Source of the DNA: Plasmodiophora brassicae
Taxonomy: Eukaryota > Endomyxa: Phytomyxea > Phytomyxea > Plasmodiophorida
NCBI GenBank assembly: GCA_036867785.1
Contig: CP145412.1
Location: forward strand, 620,001-684,000
Length of the DNA stretch: 64,000 bases
Direction of reading: 5' to 3'
This document shows positions 33,312-44,181 of the stretch, one piece after another (position 1 is the first letter of the stretch; every line of letters begins with the position of its first letter). The notes below the pieces were generated by a model. The model searched no databases, had not been told where the DNA came from, and worked only from the letters and a program-made list of their open reading frames with translations. Made by a program: the position numbers and the translations under genes.

Positions 33312-35136
33312 TTACGTTGGGCACTTGGACAGGGCGTCCAGGGCGGCAACCCTGTAGGCCTCTGCGAAGCTCGGGTAGTTCCAGATGTTGGTCACCAGGT
33401 AGTCGGCGGTGCCCTGGAAGGCGACGACGGCCTGGCCGATGTGGATGCTCTCGTTGGCGGCGGATCCCAGCGTGTGGACGGAGAGCACGCGCTTCGTGTC
33501 GGGGTCGATCAGCAGCTTCATGAAGCCGGGCCGCTGCAGCATCTGCCCGATGGCCAGCTCGGTGTGGTGCGCGTACCCGGTCACGAACGGGCGCTGCTGC
33601 CGCGTCAGCGCCTGCTGCGTCGGGCCGACGCGGCTGACTTGCGGGATCGAGTTGATCGTGATCGGGATCAGCTCGTCGTCCAGCGACCGCTGTGGGACCG
33701 GCTCGCCGAGTATGTGTCGGGCCGCCTCGAGACCTGCCACGGACGCGTTCAGAACGGTTCGGGCCCCCACTCCCTCCCGTCGTGACCATCGCGCGTACTT
33801 TGGTACCCGCTCAGATACGAGACGCCCGTTTGCGAGATGACGTTCCCGACGGCGTAGATGTGAGGCGCCATCGTCTGCATGTCCCTGTTGACCTTGATGA
33901 AGCCCCTGGAGTCGATGCCGTCCGGGGAGCCCATGGCGGCTTCCAGGTTCAGGTTGTCAGTGTTGCCCGACTTGCTCTGGGCGAACACGGCGACGTCGCC
34001 GACCACGGTTTCGCCCGTGGACAGGGCGACGTGGACCTCGCCCGTCTGCCGGCACGACCAGCGTCAGACAAGGTCGTTACGGGGGGCACGCCGTCGCGTG
34101 TCGAACCGACTGTACGACGTCAACGTCGAGGGCGCGGGCCCCGATTTTGAAGGCGACCCCTTTCTGTCGCATGCGCTCGAACAGACGTCGTCTCATGCCG
34201 TCGTCCATCTGCGGCAACACGTCGGGATTGCTCTCGACGACGGTCGGCTGAACATTGGGCAGGGACGCTGCGTCCACGGTCAACCGCGAGGGGAGGGCAA
34301 CGCTGGCAGGCGCCCCGACCCAAGGTGCTGGCGTATTCGACGCCTTGCACGGTCGCCCCGATGATGATCGGCCGTCGAGGGATGCGATGCGTCAGGTACT
34401 GAAGCATGCGGTCGCACGGTATGATGTGGCGGCCGTCGAACGGGATGTTCGGGTCGTTGACGGTGTGCGACCCGGTCGCTATGATGAAGGCGTCCCTGAG
34501 GCGGACGAGCGTCAGGCGATGATGATGCGGGACGTGTGGGTCGGGAGCCGTTACGCCGTCATCGTGATTGGCCGGTGCATGATCGTGTCGGACACGCGCA
34601 GCATGTGCGGTCCAACGAACCGTGCGACGCCATGCACGACGGCAACGCCGGCGGCGTGCATACGCGCCATCGCCGATTCGGTGGACCATTTCGCGACGCT
34701 CTCGATGCGGTGCAGGATCTGACACGGCGCCGCGTCAGCACGCGACGGCAATCGGCGACGCTGTGCGACGGTAACCGCTTCACGAGATATACGTCGCTGT
34801 GGCCCGTCTGGCTCAGATTCGAACGCGGTTTGCCTCTGCCCGGATAGGTACAGGACCGCTTCGCGAAACGTGAAGAACGGCAGCGCCGCTCCAGTGCTCA
34901 GCGCCAGCTTCAGCGATCCGACCTCCGCCATCGGGTTGACCTAGGCCGAGCGAGGATCTCAGAGGCCCGGGTGCCCGGCGCCGACCCGATATGCAACGCA
35001 CGACGGCGGCCTTCTTGCCCTTCTGCGCGAGGTACTCGGCGGCTCGCTGACCCGCGGGCCCGGACCCGATGACGATCGCGTCCAGGTGCGTGGCGATCGC
35101 CTTCTTGGCCCGCGCAGACGCGCGCGCCGTCGCCAT
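33312..35136 (-). CDS. SthA-like pyridine nucleotide-disulfide oxidoreductase, degenerate active site
   Basis: The order and many motifs match soluble pyridine nucleotide transhydrogenase (SthA/UdhA): FAD-binding DAIVIGSGPAGQRAAEYL (exon 35136-35002), FREAVLYLSG, FIIATGSHTVND, the second Rossmann region IIIGATVQGVEYAST, GNTDNLNLE, DSRGFIKVN, PHIYAVGNV and the dimerisation domain down to NYPSFAEAYRVAAL. Key residues deviate: the redox-site block before FREAV reads STGAALPFF and lacks the usual Cys and IPSK, GxGxxG reads GATVQG, GRxGNT reads SKSGNT, and VGDV reads VGNV. The last intron (about 33789-33721) is clear; two central junctions are not. Catalysis is doubtful. SthA is mainly bacterial, so ancient transfer is possible. 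Confidence 0.72.
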
Positions 35137-35400
35137 GGCCTATTGCCGCTGTACAGGAAATCGCTGCAACCTGCGACGGTAGGCACTGCAGAACGGCGCT
35201 CCCACCGCGCCTTCGCCAGCTCTGGCGACGTACAAAAATGACCGCCGATGTCCTCCAACCCTCGCTGTATTACGCCCACGTTTTGCGCCCCTGCCTCGAC
35301 CTGACAGATCCCGCCGATTCTCTCGGGTAGTACACTACAGAACGGCGCGTTTCGCTGCATTTCCCAACGCCTGCCTGTCTCACAGAAGGGTTGGAGTAAT
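35137..35400. other. Intergenic gap, nothing recognised
   Basis: About 260 bp upstream of the SthA-like gene before the nuclease-like fossil region. No supported gene, repeat or RNA is visible. Confidence 0.4.
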
Positions 35401-35826
35401 CGTATCATTAATGGCCCGCTGGGCAGAACACGTCCCAAAATATCACCGACAGTCTTTTTGCGGTGTTCGACCTGCGCATCGCTGCTGCAGAGTCGTCGCC
35501 AGGAGCAGCACCCTCTCGCCCATGGCAGCAGGAAGCGGCGGAACGAGCGGAACGGCCACTCGCAGTCGTGGACGTGGTACAGGGTCAAACCGCGCCGTCA
35601 GCGCGAGTCGCAGCAACAGAGCTGAGGACACAGCTGCGAAGGACCCCCCGGATGGTTGGAAGCTCAGTCATCGGGACGGCATGCCGTCGACGGTCATGAT
35701 GGAAGACCAGTGGGGTTACTGTATGCTTCTCAGAGTCGACTTCTTCCAGTGCAAAGGCCTCGACTGCTTGGCCCTGGATAGGTTGCGATTTCTAACGACG
35801 CAGCACATGAAGGCGTTCCAGCAGCC

Positions 35827-37164
35827 GTGGCGGTTCGCAACGTCAAAATCAATGGAAAGAGGAGGAGTTCGAAGATGCTGGCGATTGCGGTGGGACAGTA
35901 TGGGGACAAAAGCCAATCGAAGGTATCGCGGATCTTCGCTTCGATCCCTAAGTCCTTGACTGCCCCGAACTCTTGGGGGGCTACTCCTGCGGGATGCCAG
36001 GATCTGGCCAACACCTTGTTCGCACCACAGTCTCCAACTTCCCTGGACGAACTGCGTGCAATGGTGGAGGAACGCTTGCGACTTTCCTGCGCAGTCCCCA
36101 CACTTGGGCAGCGTTGCGCTGATTGGTTCACTCTTCGACAGTTCAGGTTCACCGGCACTATGGTTGGCACGTTCCTTAGTACTGCTTCAGCATTGCGTGC
36201 TGCGTTCGGTTGGTCAGCCAACTCGCCCGAACGGCCGCTGAGAGACTGGCTATGCGATCTGTGCCGTTCATAGTTTGTACCATCCAAATCGACGGAACCT
36301 GTGAGTCGCGGGACTGCAACAGAACCAGCAATTCTCTGAGGGCCGCATGCTCGCTGACGTTACGTGGTAGGCGACTGGAATCGCAGACGTCGTCGAAACA
36401 GAACTCGGATCTGACATTATCTATGCATGCGTCGAAGCGAAAACGAGCGTGTCAGAGGACTCTCAAGCAGACAGGCGGCGTCCGGCGTCTCTGGAACTCG
36501 TTGAATGCGAACTGAGCGATTCGGTCTTCCTCGAACATGTCGATCCCAGCCACATTGGGCAGCTGGTCGCCCAGTTTCTCGTGACCCAGCTTGGATACGT
36601 GCTGTATCTGTGCGTTAGCGAAAGAGGCCTCCTCTTCGGGTGCCTGATCAAGGAGAATGCGGTCTTGACCGCACGGGGTGTCGACGTCTTGCAGAGTTTC
36701 GCCCCTCTGTGTTTCTGGGCATGCGAAACTGTGCAAGAAGTCGACACCTGTGCGGTCAAGACCGCATTCTCCTTGATGAGGCACCCGAAGAGGAGGCCTC
36801 TTTCGCTAACGCACAGGTACAGCACGTATCCAAACTGGGTCACGAGAAACTGGGGGACCAGCTGCCCAATGTGGCTGGGATCGACATGTTCGAGGAAGAC
36901 CGAATCGCTCAGTTCGCATTCAACGAGTTCCAGAGACGCCGGACGCCGCCTGTCTGCTTGAGAGTCCTCTGACACGCTCGTTTTCGCTTCGACGCATGCA
37001 TAGATAATGTCAGATCCGAGTTCTGTTTCGACGACTGCGATTCCATCAGGAGAACACGCCAGCCATGAGCGCGCTGTTCTGGCCAAAAGGCCGCATACGT
37101 AGATGCTTCGAATGGGACCACGTAACGTCAACGAGCATGCGGCCTTCAGAATTACAGACTGCAT
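35827..37164. pseudogene. Fossil of a YqaJ-like (PD-(D/E)XK) nuclease gene, in pieces
   Basis: Two parts of a YqaJ/lambda-exonuclease-like nuclease are visible. On the plus strand, 35827-36273 encodes an N-terminal-looking region with ADWFTLRQFRFTGT. On the minus strand within 37164-36900, SPDGIAVVE and later CVEAKTS give the D...ExK signature of the PD-(D/E)XK fold. The pieces are separated and partly duplicated as an inverted repeat, so no whole gene exists here. Nucleases of this type often belong to mobile elements in protists. The near-identity of the inverted arms suggests the rearrangement is fairly young. Confidence 0.55.
36332..37158. repeat. Large fold-back inverted repeat
   Basis: The left arm is about 36332-36699 and the right arm about 36726-37158, with roughly 26 bp between them. 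The arms are nearly identical over most of their length, so the same nuclease-like frame appears on both strands. The right arm is longer because it holds a segment of about 65 bp that the left arm lacks. A transcript through it would fold into a hairpin of more than 350 bp. Confidence 0.9.
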
Positions 37165-37246
37165 TCCGCTCGCTGCTACGCCGAGTGTTCATAATTGGAC
37201 AAGGGCACGCCTGTGCTCTGACCGGAAATAGTGCGCGGCTGGGACA

Positions 37247-37706
37247 ATGGCGGAGCATGACTCGCGGGCCGTTGCGAGTGGCGGGTTGCTGTGTTCGTGC
37301 CGCAAAGCGGTCGGCGAGTTCTGCCCGGACGTCGCTGTTGCCGGCGGCGACGACGATAGCCTATCGATCGAGCTGACGGACGAGATGAAGCAGTTTCTGG
37401 TGCGGTCGAAAAGGCGCCGGATCGAGCGCCAAGAACAACGCCGCGCCGCCGACGCTGAACGAGCCCGGAGAGAATGTAGGCAAGCGTTGGCGGTACTTGC
37501 TCTGGTCTATTCGTTGAATGATGCATGTAGATACGCAAGAGCGGGAGAAGAAGTCTAAGGAACGTGCTGCGCGGGCCATACTCTTTGGCAGTCGCGTCGA
37601 TGAAATTGACTCTCTAGAACAGCAGTTAAGCGCTCGGTTTGACGAGTCCGTTCGCCGGCACAACTCTGCACTCTGGCCTGCAGTAGCGTTGTCGTTTGGC
37701 AGGTAG
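37247..37706 (+). CDS. GEMIN8: Gemin8-like SMN-complex protein
   Basis: Exons 37247-37475 and 37531-37706 (55-nt intron, phase 1) give 134 residues. The middle (ELTDEMKQFLVRSKRRRIERQ) matches the ITEELRQYF...HREERR segment of Gemin8. The end (FGSRVDEIDSLEQQLSARFDE, then WPAVALSF) matches its C-terminal block, which in animals runs from a YG...IQAME helix to WPVIPL. Gemin8 joins the SMN core to Gemin6/7 during Sm-ring assembly on snRNAs. The N-terminal Tyr/His-rich part of animal Gemin8 is absent. The match rests on two short blocks, so I am moderately sure. Confidence 0.68.
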
Positions 37707-37811
37707 TACAATATACTACAAACGGCCAGTAACAGGACGCCAGATATGCTCACCGTGTGCGCCCGCAGGGCACGCGCCGTACTCCAGCCATTATAGTTTC
37801 AACTGGTCAGC

Positions 37812-38195
37812 ATGAAGCCCCCGATGGTAACAGCGGCTGCTTACCCTGCTGAGGTCCACGCCGTCGTTGCGACGTTACTCGTCCTTCTTCTTGTCGCGTC
37901 CCTGGTCGCCGCTTGGCGGCGCCGTCGGCGGGGTGTCAGCCCTGCGCTGCGTACTCAAAGCACGTCGCAAACCACGATGCCGTTTGCTGTGGACCCAGCG
38001 CACCCCAAGGCTCTACAGCTTCTGGTCGGGACCGACAGCTCTGATGACGATGGCGACGGTTGTAAGCTATCCAAGGGACGTGTGGGGTCCATCATTCCGT
38101 TGTCGCCCGTGAGCTACGTGAAGTCCCCAGCAACGTTCCAACCTCGACGAAGCATGAGCCCTGCACCCCAAGCAGCCAGCGACGATGCGGTTTGA
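37812..38195 (+). CDS. Small single-pass membrane protein
   Basis: A single exon of 127 residues. One strong hydrophobic segment at about 18-34 (VVATLLVLLLVASLVAA) is followed directly by RRRRR, so the C-terminus should face the cytosol. The rest is Ser/Pro-rich and acidic in one spot (DSSDDDGDG). No family is recognised. The 71-bp distance to the convergent urate oxidase stop is typical of this window. Confidence 0.55.
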   Translation: MKPPMVTAAAYPAEVHAVVATLLVLLLVASLVAAWRRRRRGVSPALRTQSTSQTTMPFAVDPAHPKALQLLVGTDSSDDDGDGCKLSKGRVGSIIPLSPVSYVKSPATFQPRRSMSPAPQAASDDAV

Positions 38196-38266
38196 AACTG
38201 TTGTACAGCACAATAATTTAACAGCATGACATTGTGGGCAATGCCAGGATGTCACAGAGTACTGAA

Positions 38267-39661
38267 TCATAGGCGGCTCGGTAGCTTCGAGCGGACAATC
38301 GTGGCCGAAATCATCCCATGTGGCTCATCCGTTGGCAGGTAGACGTCGTTGTTGAACTGACGCGACGAGTCAGTCTTAGGAGACGATGAGCACGCTGTGC
38401 AATACCTTCAGCCCAATTGGCGCCAGGTTCATCGGAATGTAGTGGATGTTCGCTGAAGGAAGGAAGCCCTTAGCACATGTTGCGTTCGGAAACGTCAATG
38501 ATTCGCACTAACGCATGCTGAGAGTAACAGAAGCGACCTCTTTGCACGATTTGACGACTGCTGCACCCATATCGTATAACTGCATATGGGATTCAATGAA
38601 ACCGTCTCGTTATCAGATGAGCATCTGCTAGGTACCGTTTTCTGAACAGACGGCGAATACGCGCCGCCTTTGGAGGGGTCGCCGAAAAACTCCTTCATCA
38701 GCGTGTCATGGACGAGCGCTCTGATCTTCCCAAACTCAAGTTCCCGTAGAGATTCGGTTGGCACGTATCTGGCGGACCCGTTCCTCAGATCGGTACGGAT
38801 GTCATTACGAGTGCCTGACATACGTCCACTGCGCACTGACACATGTTGCCAGAAGCCGATCGGAAACTTCGGGCAGCGTCGTGCGGGAGCACTTTGCAAA
38901 TCCCTCGAACCCGCTCTAACGACGAATCAGTGCACTGCAAGAGGATTAATCGGACCATGGCAACCATGGTCGTCTTAAGTACGATCAAGTCCTTCAATCC
39001 CGATTTCAACTTCACAGACGAGCGTGTTGCCACAAGGTCGACAGTGTCGTAATGGTCTGTCATTCGAGTGAACCCTGTCAGGTCAAGCGTCATTACAGAA
39101 CCATTTGGCTGGTGACGCGCGCGGCGGCTACCATGAGAATGAGGCTTCCCATTGACGTTGACCCGATCCCAAGGTTTAACGTCGATCTCGATTCGAACCT
39201 GACCGAGGGCATGTCAACAGAAGCTCTTCGTACAGCCAACCAACGTCATACCTCACTGATAACAGCGTACGATGACAGGAACAGATCGGCAAGCACAAAC
39301 CTGAACCAGGGTATGAGACACGATTCGATTGAGGTGCCCTCGCCGTCACGCTACGCGAAAGCATCGGCAGTTGTAAACTTTGTAAACGATTTCGCGGCAG
39401 CGTTAACGGTGTTCTTGATCGTATCCGTCGGGACGACCGCTGTCGGACGTGGTAAGCACGCCACTGCGTATTCGGGCAGGAACGCGCCGCGCCCGTACCG
39501 CTATTATCGCCATCCGTGTACGCGGGCGCGGACTCGGACAGGACCGTCACGCGAACCGACATCTCCAGCACGCGGTGACGATCCCCGCGCGACCGGTCAA
39601 CGACCATGACCCGGACCCGGTTCTTCCCATGGCAATGCGACGCCAGCGTCACTCCTGTCAT
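38267..39661 (-). CDS. UOX: Urate oxidase (uricase), peroxisomal
   Basis: Ten exons (minus): 39661-39499, 39439-39355, 39300-39252, 39198-39132, 39074-38965, 38915-38824, 38768-38636, 38579-38513, 38452-38406 and 38356-38267. They join in frame to 300 residues, the standard length. Uricase blocks are all present: YTDGDNS with the catalytic Thr, KPHSHGF, LKSGLKDLIVLKTT, SGFEGFAKC, YSPSVQKTLYDMG, NIHYIPMNL with the catalytic His, and LPTDEPHG. The C-terminal SRL is a PTS1 peroxisome signal. It oxidises urate to 5-hydroxyisourate in purine breakdown. No single exon exceeds 163 nt, so simple ORF calling misses the gene. Confidence 0.95.
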
Positions 39662-39842
39662 CGCTTCGGTAATCCGATTGAACAGCGTCGTCGCGGGTCA
39701 ACCGCCCCTCCCCCCCCTTTTTGCCAAACGATTCCCCGAACCGAACCAAAACCTCGACAGACTCCCCCAGATAGCAGACGTGACGTGCCATCGCAACGAG
39801 CTAATCCACGCGCGGAACACTTCTGGTAGACGGGAATCCGTT

Positions 39843-40277
39843 TTACTGCCATTTGTCCAGATCAGTGTCCTGCTCATGGGCGTTGTCCTGGTCGGGAGGA
39901 TCGCGATGCGGGATCGGGGGATTGGGTGCCGCGCCCTGCTTTCTGGACGGGCTCGTGGCCTTCTCGGGGAGGGACTGCGGGCGCTGCCGGCGAACCCGCT
40001 TGATCATTGAGGTCAGGCGCTGCGAGTCGCTCGTCTCTGGGGCGTCGTCGAACACGTACTTGGGGACGGACGAGTGCTCCAGGGCGAACAGCTCCAGCTG
40101 CTTCCTGATTCGAGCCGGCAGCAGCGGCATGGACGTGTTCACCGGTTCCCGTTTCCGATTAACGACGCTGTGATCTGTCGTCGAGCTACGTGCCGACCCA
40201 GGAATGTCCAGCGGAGCATGAATCGTCAGGACCTGGCGCCCTGCACCAGGTCGAGGCGTAGTCGTCGCCGAACTCAT
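39843..40277 (-). CDS. Hypothetical basic, proline-rich protein
   Basis: A single exon of 144 residues from the first ATG. The centre holds a possible short folded stretch (PARIRKQLELFALEHSS...VFDDAP); both ends are low-complexity, rich in Pro, Ser, Arg and charged residues. There is no signal peptide or membrane segment. The family is not recognised. Only about 34 bp separate its start from the stop of the upstream coiled-coil gene on the same strand, so the promoter must be very short or lie inside that gene. Confidence 0.5.
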   Translation of the reverse strand: MSSATTTPRPGAGRQVLTIHAPLDIPGSARSSTTDHSVVNRKREPVNTSMPLLPARIRKQLELFALEHSSVPKYVFDDAPETSDSQRLTSMIKRVRRQRPQSLPEKATSPSRKQGAAPNPPIPHRDPPDQDNAHEQDTDLDKWQ

Positions 40278-40311
40278 CACTGCGACTCCTTGCGTCTAAG
40301 AACACACGTCG

Positions 40312-42338
40312 TTAGGGACGCGGACGACCCAGGAGATCAGTATGCGAACCGTTAGGGCGGCCTGGTCGGCGTCGGCACAACCTTGCTGGGACGATCGTGA
40401 ACCCGGAGGTCTCGCAACACGAGACAGGCTGGAACAATGTTAGGGGAGCGCTCCCACTATGCAACCGGGCGGTCGTTACGGTCGCGATGTCAGGAATCCT
40501 CGCGGTTTCGTCGCTGGCGCGGATCTTGCAGGCGTCAACGGCCGATCGATGCGTTGGCCGTCTGGCCCGAGATCCAGCGATGCGACGCGAACACGGGACT
40601 TCACCGACGATATCTTGCTGTCGGATTCGAACCGCAGGATGCGGTCCTCTAGGTCACGTGACAACTGGGCCATTGCGTCGCAGATGGACTCCATCGACTT
40701 CCGCAACCCCCTCTGATACCTAACGGTTAGCGCCAAGGACGACGAGGTGCCAGGCGCTTCCCCACCATGTCGTTCGCTCTCTGATCCTGTAGCCGATCCA
40801 GCTGTGCTTGGATGGTGAACACCGATGCCGTGTTTCCGGGTTCGCCAGGCCGAATCTGCAACGTGCTGGCACTGCCTAACGCCATGGCCTTGCGCATCTG
40901 TCGCTGCACGTCCGACGTAACGGTTTCGTACAGCGCGTTCAGCGAGGACTGGACGCGGTCCTCCAGTTTCTTCATCTGGGGGAGCAAACTGCCGTTCGGG
41001 ACCAGGCCGCGTCACGATCACGGGCGATTCGACCTACGTTCTCGCCGACGATCTTGGTGTGCCGGCGGATGTCGTCCACCTGCGACAGCACATCGCCGTA
41101 CTTCTCGGTGAAGATGGCGGTGTTCGTGTTGACAGTGGCCATGAGCATGGCTGCCTGGTCCTCGGAGCCGGAGCTGTCCCGCTCACGCTTGCTGCTCATG
41201 CTGGCCGCCTGGGTCTCCAGCCTTTCGGTCGCCTCGAGCAGCATTGTGATCTCCGAGGCGCGATGGTTCTGACCCACGATGTCGGCGAACATCGAAAGCG
41301 CGACAGAAAACGATGGACCTTTTCATGTGCAATGCACTCTTCGGTGTACGATACCATTTTCTGCAGCGCTTCATCTTTGTTCTTCGAGCAGTCAGATGCC
41401 ATTTGGTCAAGTCCTGCGGCAGAAGCACATGAGGGCAGTATCGGGACGGCTCGTCGCGCAGACATACTCGCCGACAACTTCTGGTTCGCTTGTTTGGCGG
41501 CCTCGGCCAATCGGAACAGTTTGGCGAACTCGGACAGCTTGTCGACCTGGAAGGCGCTGAACTCCTGACGCAGCGTTTCCATCGCCTTTTCTTCGGTCGT
41601 CATGAACTCTGACTGCAAATCGGCAACCGCCGTGTGTAAGGCCAAGGTGAACGTTCATGTCGGGTGTCACGTACGATTTGACGCTCTAACTCCAGAATCC
41701 GTTGTTGCTGAAAATGAATCGTTTCCCAGCATCCGTCCTGGCGTTTCTTCATCGATGTTATGTGCTCTTTCAGCATCGACGTCGTTGACAGTTCGCGAAG
41801 TTCAAATCCGGCGCTCAAGTTCTTGACCAGAGACTCCAGCGACGTCTAGCAAACTTCCGAATCAGGCACCGATGCACGATTCCAGGCGATCGAACACCAC
41901 CGATCGCTGGGTGGCGTCTCGACTCTGCTTCTGTAGCTCATTCTTTAACCTGACGTTCTCTTCCGCCAGCGCGTTCATTTGCACTGAAAGCGTTCCGATT
42001 TGGTTCTCGACACTGGTTCGCTAGCGCAGGAATTGCCCAATAAACAACCCGTGGGTACCAGACGACGCCATAAGCAGGTTCGTACAAATGTGTGCACAGT
42101 GGTCTCAATCGTGTTCCAGATGTCTCTTGAGTTCGACGAGGCATCCTGCGAGTTTTGCTGCAAAGAACAGTCAGGCGTGATCCAGGGCAGCGTGGGCCCA
42201 ACAGCTGACTTCAACAGTCTCCATCCTACGATTCACCTCGAACACCTCCCGGCACAGGTTCGATATCAGTCGAACTGCCGAATTCGGCAGGCCTCTGAGG
42301 GCCTCCCTCGGGATGTCGTCCACAGGACCACCCTCCAT
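40312..42338 (-). CDS. Coiled-coil protein
   Basis: A gene of about nine exons read by frame continuity. Exon 1 is 42338-42210, beginning MEGGPVDDIPREAL; later exons carry QNSQDASSNSRDIW, SMLKEHITSMKKRQ, MTTEEKAMETLRQEF, the NHRASEITMLLEATERL block, MKKLEDRVQSSLNAL and RGLRKSMESICDAM. Most of the protein is heptad coiled coil with little proline. No catalytic or membrane motif is seen. The last exon reading (about 40455-40312) is less certain because it is low-complexity. The role is unknown; structural or cytoskeletal use is only a guess. Confidence 0.65.
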
Positions 42339-42923
42339 CGCCACGACGCCCAGCGCACACGTTCTGCAACGATGACGATGCCGCCCTCTATTAGCCCTAT
42401 GTACAATCGATCGCGGTACCCCACACACCAACTTCGAGCAATGCACATGAAACTGTGCAGCACGAAGAGCTGCTTCCATGGCGAATGTTCGTAGCGCAGA
42501 TGCGCGGTCGACGTCAACCGTGAGACGCGTATTTCTACAATCTGCTACTCAACGTGGAATCGTCGATAGTTCGTTGGCATTGTAGGCATTTGAGCCCCGT
42601 ATGGAACTTTGGATTGCCCGCAGCAGCCGACACCGTATCTCGTAGTGGATGATCCCGGGAGCCGGCAGACTCTTGGGCGCCTAGCAGGCCTTGGAAACGT
42701 TAGGGAGACGAGTCATCGTGGGCGTTGCTGTGACGTCGGGTACCGTACCCTTCCGGTGGAGACGGCTGCGGCGGGCGGGGCAGAAGATCCCCGTCCACGG
42801 GGCCAATCGACGGCCGAGAGCGCAGTCCGGAAGTGTCGAGGTCCTGCTCAGATGGCATCTGTCGGTCGCGGTACCGCCCATCGTTGGATTGCGCAGACGG
42901 CTGACATGAGGGTGCCGGTGTAG

Positions 42924-43313
42924 AAATCGGAGCTGGACGCAGCGCAGCGCCAGCTGCATGCACAGGCGGGCGAGCTCCAGCGGTATGATCAGGTGCTCAA
43001 CAGTAAGATCGCGGTGCTGCGGCGGACGCGGCTGACGGAAGCCGAGGTCGATCCGCTCGACGCCAACGCCGCGTCCTACGTTGGCGTTGGACGCATGTAG
43101 ACCACCCCTGCGGTTACGTGCTGATCACGATGGCTGACTGATTGCCGCAGGTTCCTTCGCAAGCCGCTGCCCGACATCAAGACCGACCTGAAGTCGTCGA
43201 TCCAGTCTCTGGAAGGCGAGCTGGCGGAGCTGGAGACATCCAGAACCCGTTTGGCGGCCACGTTCCAGCAGAGCAAGGAGGCGTTCGCTGACATGCTGCG
43301 ACAGCGCGCCTGA
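42924..43313 (+). CDS. PFDN1: Prefoldin subunit 1 (N-terminus unresolved)
   Basis: Exons 42924-43096 and 43151-43313 (54-nt intron, phase 2) encode 112 residues. They match the end of prefoldin 1: a coiled helix (AAQRQLHAQAGELQRY), the beta-hairpin RTRLTEAEVDPLD, the signature SYVGVGRMFLRKPL and the second helix down to FADMLRQRA. Prefoldin delivers unfolded actin and tubulin to the CCT chaperonin. At least one upstream exon is needed for the start of the first helix, and I could not place it in 42339-42923. That gap otherwise shows no recognisable gene. Confidence 0.75.
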
Positions 43314-43496
43314 CACTAATACAGGATCTTCTTGAATCTCTGCTGCTCCCATACGGCGTTCCGGTTTGGAAACGATCCGGGCAGTCGTCGACTAGGTACA
43401 ACGGGGGCAGTCATAGGGGTATACGACTGTGCACTAACGACGCCGGATCGGTAGAGTGACCCGTCACCACAACTGGTACGGTACGTACGTAGGTGG

Positions 43497-43504
43497 GAGG
43501 AGGC
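43497..43504. repeat. Left target-site duplication of MITE copy 1
   Basis: GAGGAGGC here is repeated exactly at 44158-44165, directly outside the element ends. Confidence 0.9.
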
Positions 43505-44157
43505 TATGGAATTGTTAAAAACAGAGAATGGCTGGTTGAGTGTAAAATACATGTATTTTACACGTAAAAAACATGTTTAAAACAGCAGGGGGCTGCGCCC
43601 CCCGCGCAGTACGCCTTCATACCATGGTCACGGTCCTGACAACCCGACCAGATTCGATGACCTCTTCGTCACCAACGGGGTACAAGTGTGTGTCCGAAAT
43701 CGCCTCGGGAAGTGTGCCTGGCTCGGCAATGCCAACGAACCCTGCGAACTCCAGTCGAGTTGCGTCTTCGTCATCGGAATCATCGTCTGGCTCTTCGTCA
43801 AATTTGACGAAGAGCCTTAGGCGAAGCAAGCGACCGGCCGGTTCAACGTGTGAAGGGAGTCATCTCGCGTATCTTTGTACGGCGAGTCATCTGGGCACTT
43901 TAATGCGATCCCAGTTCCTTGTTCGACGTTGCATCCCGATAGTCGAGCGCGTAGCCGGGAGTGCACGTGGTTGCAGGGCTCGTGATTCCGCTCGCCCCCG
44001 ACGACGACGACGCGCACGCGCAACGAAGGCTCTGGGACGGATCGGGAAACCCTTACGTTACCTGTATTTTACAGTGTAAAGTTGGTTCCTGGGTAGTGTA
44101 TTTTACACGTAAAAAACAGGCTTGTAAAAAACACCCCTTCATTACAACAATTCCATA
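43505..44157 (+). mobile_element. hAT-like non-autonomous DNA transposon (MITE), copy 1
   Basis: The element is 653 bp, with terminal inverted repeats TATGGAATTGTT/AACAATTCCATA and 8-bp target duplications GAGGAGGC. Both ends carry subterminal copies of TGTAAAATACA-type palindromes, as expected for transposase-binding sites. The 8-bp duplication is typical of the hAT superfamily. Inside are a perfect 28-bp palindrome at 43789-43816 and a 168-residue open frame (43573-44079), but nothing resembling a transposase. It presumably depends on an enzyme encoded elsewhere. A second copy of the same length lies at 61976-62628 in the opposite orientation. Confidence 0.92.
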
Positions 44158-44181
44158 GAGGAGGCCCCATACGGAGTTGGG

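Noticed and set aside
37065-37376. A plus-strand frame just left of Gemin8 as its N-terminal extension
   Set aside because: It lies in the right arm of the fold-back repeat and in another frame; no splice joins it to Gemin8.
43573-44079. The 168-residue frame inside the MITE as a protein-coding gene
   Set aside because: It has no family motif, spans a palindrome and competes with equally open frames on the other strand. Conservation between copies is explained by recent transposition.
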